From NCBI GenBank assembly GCA_000415185.1, contig KE351687.1:37635-81600 (forward strand): a stretch of DNA of 43,966 nucleotides. The letters are read 5' to 3'. Position numbers and translations under genes: made by a program. The stretch comes from Enterococcus faecalis 13-SD-W-01. Its GTDB lineage: Bacteria; Bacillota; Bacilli; Lactobacillales; Enterococcaceae. A model generated the notes under the pieces. It did not search any database, was not told where the DNA came from, and saw only the letters and a list, made by a program, of their open reading frames with translations. Shown here piece by piece: positions 39,916 through 43,966 of the stretch; the stretch's first letter is position 1, and each line of letters opens with the position of its first letter.

Positions 39916-39954
39916 GAAAAAGGAAGAATGAAAAAGTTCATTTCTTCCTTTTTC
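39916..39954 (+). terminator. Terminator after mvaE
   Basis: GAAAAAGGAAGAA and TTCTTCCTTTTTC pair exactly; the T-rich right arm doubles as the T-tract. Confidence 0.8.
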
Positions 39955-40039
39955 GTTCTTCTAAAGTACTGTTTTTTTGAACTTTTCTTAAAAACACCCG
40001 CAATTTGACAGAGAATTAAAGTTTTTTTGTACTTATGCC

Positions 40040-40068
40040 TTTTCAATCCGTTGTTTTTTTTTTATAAT
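40040..40068 (+). promoter_or_regulatory. Promoter of the 40097 gene
   Basis: TTTTCA (40040-40045), a 17-base spacer including ten T, and a consensus TATAAT (40063-40068). Confidence 0.6.
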
Positions 40069-40096
40069 CGAAAGGTATGAGTGAAGGAGAGTTCTT

Positions 40097-40819
40097 ATGA
40101 AGAAAAAACAGAAACAAAAATTATTGAATCAATTCCGTCCATCTTTGGATGCGATCCGCAGTCAATTATTCCATTCTTTAGAAGATGAAAGTTTGCGTCG
40201 TTATGGTTTGCCTTTGCAAGTCTTATTAGACCCAACGAATCGAAAAATGTTAACGATTGGTTTGGCTGGCAAAGCAAACGAAAAAACACGTGTCAATGTG
40301 CCGATCGACGACAACTTTACAACTGTGTTGAAACGAATCCGTTCAGGTGAACAAGGGATCTTCGAACGTTTCCGCGACAATCTATTGATCGAGATCGTTT
40401 CTTACTGGAATGATCAAAGAATGGAAAACCAACCGCAGCAAGAAGTTTCAGAAAAACCAGAAACAGCGAAGCCAGCGGAAAAGGAACCTGTTAAAGAAGA
40501 AGCAAAAGAAGAAGTAAAAGAAGAAGCTGAATCAAAACCAGCAGAAACCGAATCAGAAACAAAATTAGAAGGTTCTCTTGATTTCGATGCTTTTTCTAAA
40601 GCAACAGCTGACTATCCAAAATTCTATCTTGAAAAATCAGATGAAGCAGTAGTTGTTTACGAAGAAACAGCAAAAGAACCACGTAAATTGGCTGAGATCT
40701 CAATGACAAAAGAAAATGACTTTACAATTGAAAAAGCTTTGGAAAGAAAATACAAAGTAAAATTGACTTTTGTTCCATTGATCGAGCAATTTGCAGCAAC
40801 ACCTTTAGCAGAACGCTAA
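40097..40819 (+). CDS. Conserved protein of unknown function with acidic linker
   Basis: A 240-residue soluble protein that I do not recognise. A basic, mostly helical N-terminal part (about residues 1-110, LRRYGLPLQVLLDPTNRK and RVNVPIDDNFTTVLKRI) is followed by a Glu/Lys/Ala/Pro-rich linker with KEEAKEEVKEEAE repeats (about 115-155). A C-terminal mixed domain (about 160-240) follows. No signal peptide or membrane helix is present. A strong promoter, GAAGGAGAG ribosome binding site and tight terminator make it a single-gene transcript, probably well expressed. Two folded parts joined by a flexible linker suggest an adaptor, but this is only structural reasoning. Confidence 0.8.
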   Translation: MKKKQKQKLLNQFRPSLDAIRSQLFHSLEDESLRRYGLPLQVLLDPTNRKMLTIGLAGKANEKTRVNVPIDDNFTTVLKRIRSGEQGIFERFRDNLLIEIVSYWNDQRMENQPQQEVSEKPETAKPAEKEPVKEEAKEEVKEEAESKPAETESETKLEGSLDFDAFSKATADYPKFYLEKSDEAVVVYEETAKEPRKLAEISMTKENDFTIEKALERKYKVKLTFVPLIEQFAATPLAER

Positions 40820-40833
40820 AAATAAATATTCGG

Positions 40834-40872
40834 AACCAGCAAAACATGAGAATTGTTTTGCTGGTTTTTTTT
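40834..40872 (+). terminator. Terminator of the 40097 gene
   Basis: AACCAGCAAAAC and GTTTTGCTGGTT are exact complements followed by a T-run. Confidence 0.9.
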
Positions 40873-40942
40873 GTTCGAAATAAATTGTACTAGCATCATT
40901 TATTCCGAAAAGAGAAAAAATATAAAAACTTCAACACTTGAA

Positions 40943-41071
40943 ATGATGCGCATAATGCGTATAATGATGAAAGAAGGATATCCGCCAGTTCCGATACCTG
41001 TCCATAATAAGGACTTAAAAAAAGGAACAGAGCAAAAACTGCTGAAGGATCTAAGACTTAAAAAGTCCTAG
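40943..41071 (+). pseudogene. Truncated HicA-type toxin gene
   Basis: The frame ends in MKEGYPPVPIPVHNKDLKKG and then TEQKLLKDLRLKKS, which is the C-terminal half of a HicA mRNA interferase. Intact HicA is about 60 residues and has its catalytic His in a GSHH-type motif about 5-6 residues before this part. Here that region reads MRIMRIM, encoded by a 9-base tandem repeat (ATGCGCATA, ATGCGTATA). The N-terminal helix and the His are missing, and no other frame restores them. There is no ribosome binding site. It is probably inactive; the hicB antitoxin gene follows. Confidence 0.7.
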
Positions 41072-41079
41072 CCTTCAGC
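41041..41079 (+). other. Hairpin at the hicA remnant / hicB junction
   Basis: GCTGAAGG and CCTTCAGC pair, with inner GACTT / AAGTC, spanning the remnant's stop codon. There is no T-run, so it is more likely an RNA structure affecting hicB translation than a terminator. Confidence 0.45.
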
Positions 41080-41106
41080 GTCCGTAGAAGAAAGGAATGA
41101 TGGAAA

Positions 41107-41484
41107 ATGAAAAAAAGTTATCCAGCGATTTTTACGAAAGAAGATGACGGATTTTCGGTGGTGTTTCCTGATTTCGCGGGCGCCACACAAGGGGATGACC
41201 TAGAAGAAGCTATGTCCAATGCCAAAGAATTTCTGGATAGTATTTTAGCTTATTCGATCGACGAAAATTTAGAGATCCCTGAACCAACAGATATCAAGCA
41301 GCTGCAAGCAGAAGCGGATGAAACGATCATTTCTCTTATCCAAGGAGATCCGACTCCTTTTATCCAAAAAAAGACCGTTCGGAAAAATGTAACGATTCCT
41401 GAATGGCTAGCGGCTAAAGGAGAAAAAGACAAGGCGAATTTTTCTCAAATACTAACGGATGCTTTGTTTAAAAAATACGGTTAA
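41107..41484 (+). CDS. HicB-family antitoxin
   Basis: A 125-residue protein: N-terminal partially degraded RNase H-like HicB fold (YPAIFTKEDDGFSVVFPDFAGATQGDDLEEAMSNA region, residues 5-40), and a C-terminal ribbon-helix-helix-like segment (NVTIPEWLAAKGEKDKANF then SQILTDALFKKYG). In active modules it binds and neutralises HicA and represses the operon. Here the hicA gene ahead is truncated, so it may act only as a repressor, or protect against HicA encoded elsewhere. AAGGAATGATGG precedes ATG. The 3' end has a strong hairpin. Confidence 0.87.
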   Translation: MKKSYPAIFTKEDDGFSVVFPDFAGATQGDDLEEAMSNAKEFLDSILAYSIDENLEIPEPTDIKQLQAEADETIISLIQGDPTPFIQKKTVRKNVTIPEWLAAKGEKDKANFSQILTDALFKKYG

Positions 41485-41522
41485 AATAGTTAACTCAACA
41501 ACTCGTTGCTTTACAAAAAATA

Positions 41523-41580
41523 AAAACAGTAGGATACCCAGGAACATGTGTAAAAAATGCCTGGGAATCCTACTGTTTTT
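41523..41580. terminator. Bidirectional terminator after hicB
   Basis: AAAACAGTAGGAT..CCCAGG and CCTGGG.ATCCTACTGTTTT pair over a 17-base loop, between convergent genes. Confidence 0.9.
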
Positions 41581-41838
41581 CTATTTATGATTTTCTCGCG
41601 GAATCAACCCGAAACAGACACTTTCTTCTGTATAAACGATTTGATGACCATACCAATTGGTCGTTTTCAGATTTTCCCCAAGTCTTTCCCTGAAAGCTGC
41701 CATTTTTTGGTCTTCTGTCCAGCCTCGAGCCGGGAAATGCTGGATTTTATCTGGATAGATCAGGAACAAAAAGTCGGGATGAAAAGTTTGGTTAACTGTT
41801 TCTGGTAATTGATCCAAGCGTTTCGAATAATCGATCAT
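41581..41838 (-). CDS. Hypothetical small protein downstream of the aldo/keto reductase
   Basis: An 85-residue soluble protein of unknown family, rich in aromatic residues (HPDFLFLIYPDKIQHFPARGW, partly at residues 19-40), with WYGHQIVYTEES and a final CFGLIPRENHK. The start is set at ATG 41838, because AAAGGA lies about ten bases before it; codons at 41862 and 41865 are alternatives. It follows the aldo/keto reductase gene by 48 bases in the same direction and may share its transcript. I cannot assign a function. Confidence 0.6.
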   Translation of the reverse strand: MIDYSKRLDQLPETVNQTFHPDFLFLIYPDKIQHFPARGWTEDQKMAAFRERLGENLKTTNWYGHQIVYTEESVCFGLIPRENHK

Positions 41839-41886
41839 TGATGAAACAATCCTTTCTTGCATCAAACGAGTGCGTTGCTGTTTTGA

Positions 41887-42738
41887 TTAGAAAGAAGTTG
41901 TATCTGGATCTTTTGCTTTACCAACTACGCCGTCTAATTGGTCGATTTGTTTCATTTCTTCTTCTGAAAGTTCGAAATCGAATACTTGCGCATTTTCTTC
42001 GATCCGGCTTGGTGTAACAGATTTAGGTAATGGTAAGAATCCATGTTGCAATGACCAGCGCAATGCTACTTGAGCAATCGATTTGTCATGTGCTTCAGCG
42101 ATTTGTTTCATTTCTGGTACGTCGAAGATTTTCCCTGTTCCTAATGGGCTGTATGCTTCGATCACCATGTCGTGTTGTTTGCCGTAATCGACAACTGCTG
42201 GCTGCAATTCGCCTGGTGCTAAGAAGATTTGGTTGACCATCGGCATGATTTTCGCTGTTTTTGCTAATTCATCTAAATGATGCGGTAAAAAGTTGCTGAC
42301 ACCGATCGATTTGATTTTTCCAGCTTCATACAATTCTTCAAAAGCTCTCCATGTCTCAGCGTTGGCTTGCTGCCAGTTTTCGCGGAACGCTACAGGATTT
42401 GGCCAGTGGATCAAGAAAAGATCCAAGTAGTCTGTTTGCAATTTTTCCAATGATTCTTCAAAAGAAGACATGACTAAATCATAACTATGGTTTGCATTCC
42501 ATAATTTTGTTGTTAAGAAGATTTCTTCACGAGGGACGCCGCTTTCTTTGATGGCTTGGCCTACGCTTTCTTCATTTTTGTAGCCTTGTGCTGTATCGAT
42601 ATGGCGATAACCAGCTTCTAGTGCTTTTTTGACAGAGGCCACTGCAACATCTCCGTCAGGTGTTTGCCATGTTCCAAATCCAATGACAGGAATCTCGTAA
42701 CCGTTTGCTAATTTATAGGTGCTTTTTAATGAATCCAT
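41887..42738 (-). CDS. Aldo/keto reductase
   Basis: A 283-residue NADPH-dependent oxidoreductase with a TIM barrel of the AKR5-like bacterial type. It has GFGTWQTPDGD, the catalytic Asp and Tyr in HIDTAQGYKNEESVG, the Lys in TTKLWNANH and the His in LFLIHWPNP. GVSNFLPHHLDEL and the C-terminal cofactor segment LPKSVTPSRIEENAQVF follow; the last two are near residues 145 and 235-251. It reduces aldehydes or ketones such as methylglyoxal or diketogulonate; the exact substrate is unknown. AAGGAGCTGAA precedes ATG. Confidence 0.93.
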   Translation of the reverse strand: MDSLKSTYKLANGYEIPVIGFGTWQTPDGDVAVASVKKALEAGYRHIDTAQGYKNEESVGQAIKESGVPREEIFLTTKLWNANHSYDLVMSSFEESLEKLQTDYLDLFLIHWPNPVAFRENWQQANAETWRAFEELYEAGKIKSIGVSNFLPHHLDELAKTAKIMPMVNQIFLAPGELQPAVVDYGKQHDMVIEAYSPLGTGKIFDVPEMKQIAEAHDKSIAQVALRWSLQHGFLPLPKSVTPSRIEENAQVFDFELSEEEMKQIDQLDGVVGKAKDPDTTSF

Positions 42739-42904
42739 TCTGTTCAGCTCCTTCGTTAATTTAATACATCTACTAGTGTAGCCTACTTTTTTGAAAAATG
42801 GATGAATTTTGCTTGTTATTTAAATAGAAAACGTCAAAAAAATCATTTTATAACTAGCAAAAATATTTTTTTTCGCTAAACTAAAACAGAAGGGAATGAA
42901 GAAC

Positions 42905-43909
42905 GTGGATATTTATTTAAAAAAAGCAATCATGCATATTATTGATCGGGAAACAGGTTCACCGGTCTTTTCACAAAAAGAACTAGATTTGACGAAAGAA
43001 TTCGTTCGCGATTACTTACAGAAAAAAATCCAAAAGATCTCATCAGCACAAACAAAAACAGGGACACTTGCCGCCGAAAACGGCTTTACAAAATTGATCC
43101 AAGCTTGTCAAGAAGACTTTGTTCCAGCAAGTGAGCAATTAGTCCAACGCTGGTTTGAAGTTTACCAAGAAAGCGAAGAAGCGCCTAGTGCAGATGTCTT
43201 TTTGGTGCTTTATGAAGTGGACACAGTCATGCACCTTGCTTTGCTGAAAAACAATTACCGGGAAGCTTATACTCATTTTATCGAAGCCGATGAAGAAGGG
43301 ATCGACAACAAATTGATTTTAAATCGTGCGATCTTAGGCTCGAAATCACAAAAAGCCGATGAAGCACTTGCTGTTGATCTAAATGGTCTTTCTTATGAAT
43401 TGATTGAGAAAAAATATGAGTTTTCTGGAAAAAAACAAAATTATTTTTCGGAAAGAGTGATTGAAAGTGTTCCAGCACCTTCTCTTGAAGAAAATGTCAA
43501 AGTCATCCAAAAAGTAGCAAAATCATTAGGGAAAAAATTCGAGACAGAAGAATTTGACCTGATTGCTGATTTGAAAGAAGCAGTTTATGACACGATCGAA
43601 GAAAAAGGGCGTCTGGATCATGAAATGATCGCTGAAAAAGTCTTCAAAGATAACGTAACAGCGAAACTTGCTTTCAAAGAAGAAGTCCAAGAAAAAGGAT
43701 TTGTGCCAGAAGCGGAACCTGTTAGAGAAGTCCAAGAAATCTCAGAGAAAAAATTCGGCAAACAGAAATTCAAACTTTCAAATGGAATCGAGCTGGTCGT
43801 TCCAGTCGATGTCTATCGAAACCCGGATTTGATCGAGTTCGTCAATAATCCAGATGGGACGATTTCTGTGATGATCAAGAATGTGGAAGAAGTGATGAAT
43901 CGAATTTAG
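42905..43909 (+). CDS. Nucleoid-associated protein, NA37/YejK (NdpA) family
   Basis: About 334 residues. It begins DIYLKKAIMHIIDRETGSPVF, typical of the 37-kDa nucleoid-associated family. It continues with LVLYEVDTVMHLALLKNNYREAYTHF-like strands (about residues 100-130) and ends with FKLSNGIELVVPVDVYRNPD and ISVMIKNVEEV. These are characteristic C-terminal strands of the family. E. coli YejK binds DNA and the nucleoid; the Gram-positive role is little known. GTG at 42905 fits AAGGG at 42890-42894 better (ten-base gap) than ATG at 42896, which is one base away. A repeat unit begins three bases after the stop. Confidence 0.8.
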   Translation: MDIYLKKAIMHIIDRETGSPVFSQKELDLTKEFVRDYLQKKIQKISSAQTKTGTLAAENGFTKLIQACQEDFVPASEQLVQRWFEVYQESEEAPSADVFLVLYEVDTVMHLALLKNNYREAYTHFIEADEEGIDNKLILNRAILGSKSQKADEALAVDLNGLSYELIEKKYEFSGKKQNYFSERVIESVPAPSLEENVKVIQKVAKSLGKKFETEEFDLIADLKEAVYDTIEEKGRLDHEMIAEKVFKDNVTAKLAFKEEVQEKGFVPEAEPVREVQEISEKKFGKQKFKLSNGIELVVPVDVYRNPDLIEFVNNPDGTISVMIKNVEEVMNRI

Positions 43910-43911
43910 TG

Positions 43912-43966
43912 AAAGAGGTTGTTTTCTCAGTGTTCTGCTCCGAGCACCAAGTAGGTACTGTTTGAC
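43912..43966. repeat. Intergenic hairpin-repeat unit, left part (cut by window end)
   Basis: Starts AAAGAGGTTGT directly after the stop of the NA37 gene and contains GAGCACCAAGTAGGTACTG. This sequence matches the long-form unit at 6635-6810 (GAGCACCCAGTAGGTACTG). The rest lies outside the window. Confidence 0.75.

Noticed and set aside
40853-40942. Upstream extension of the hicA remnant frame as a true N-terminus
   Set aside because: It begins inside the preceding terminator and shows no similarity to the HicA helix or its GSHH motif.
1-43966. CRISPR array
   Set aside because: The repeats seen are long hairpin units in intergenic arrays with no regular spacers and no cas genes.
1-43966. tRNA or rRNA genes, insertion sequences, prophage or integrase genes
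   Set aside because: No cloverleaf-like segment, rRNA sequence, transposase or integrase motif was found on either strand by reading. A dedicated tRNA scan was not possible.

Overview
The window looks like a chromosomal segment of a low-GC Firmicute, almost certainly an Enterococcus and most probably Enterococcus faecium or a very close relative. Support comes from the fused acetyl-CoA acetyltransferase/HMG-CoA reductase (mvaE) next to mvaS, a WxL surface-protein cluster, AGGAGG-type ribosome binding sites, and a cardiolipin synthase whose Asn13, His215 and Arg218 fall exactly at the residue numbers known from E. faecium daptomycin-resistance work. The species call is inference; no rRNA or tRNA gene is visible.

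Layout. 1-2112: an intergenic hairpin-repeat array, a tag-like DNA glycosylase with a DHFR-like reductase, and an FMN reductase. 2220-5633: the translation block rpsP-khpA // lipoprotein // rimM-trmD // rplS, with an L19-type leader. 5774-7754: a CPBP membrane protease, a second repeat array and an Rgg/MutR-like regulator. 8218-17969: a large surface-protein cluster in two modules (small WxL, DUF916/DUF3324, lectin-WxL; then DUF916/DUF3324, WxL, BspA-like-WxL, small LPXTG protein). 18213-20301: an AgrC/ComD-type histidine kinase and a LytTR response regulator arranged tail to tail. 20539-24718: a DeoR regulator, an M24-fold protein without the usual metal ligands and a DUF4180 protein, facing a nucleoside hydrolase plus ECF-type S component. 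25014-29337: a DUF1697 gene, then a GntR regulator, cellobiose-type PTS EIIC and 6-phospho-beta-glucosidase with two cre-like boxes placed on the predicted transcription starts. 29435-34949: universal stress protein, VOC protein, cardiolipin synthase and a P2-type cation ATPase behind a yybP-ykoY manganese riboswitch. 35061-39896: methyltransferase, an AbrB/MazE-like antitoxin without a toxin, and the divergent mevalonate genes mvaS and mvaE. 40097-43966: an enterococcal protein of unknown function, a decayed hicA beside an intact hicB, an aldo/keto reductase, a nucleoid-associated (NA37/YejK-family) protein, and the start of a further repeat copy.

How the parts work together. The WxL proteins are expected to bind peptidoglycan through their C-terminal domains, with the DUF916/DUF3324 membrane proteins as partners and the LPXTG protein sortase-anchored. 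The lectin and BspA-like domains would be the outward-facing parts. A divergent Rgg-like gene upstream and a two-component system downstream suggest cell-density or peptide control. The first promoter region contains two ~70-bp direct repeats, each carrying the same promoter geometry.

The most interesting unexplained element is the intergenic repeat family at 1-277, 6513-6900 and 43912-43966. Units of about 120-175 bp have imperfect terminal inverted repeats and an inner hairpin. The inner stem sequence differs between copies while pairing is kept, and the apical loop sequence is conserved. This points to selection on a folded DNA or RNA structure. It may be a known enterococcal repeat that I cannot name from sequence alone.
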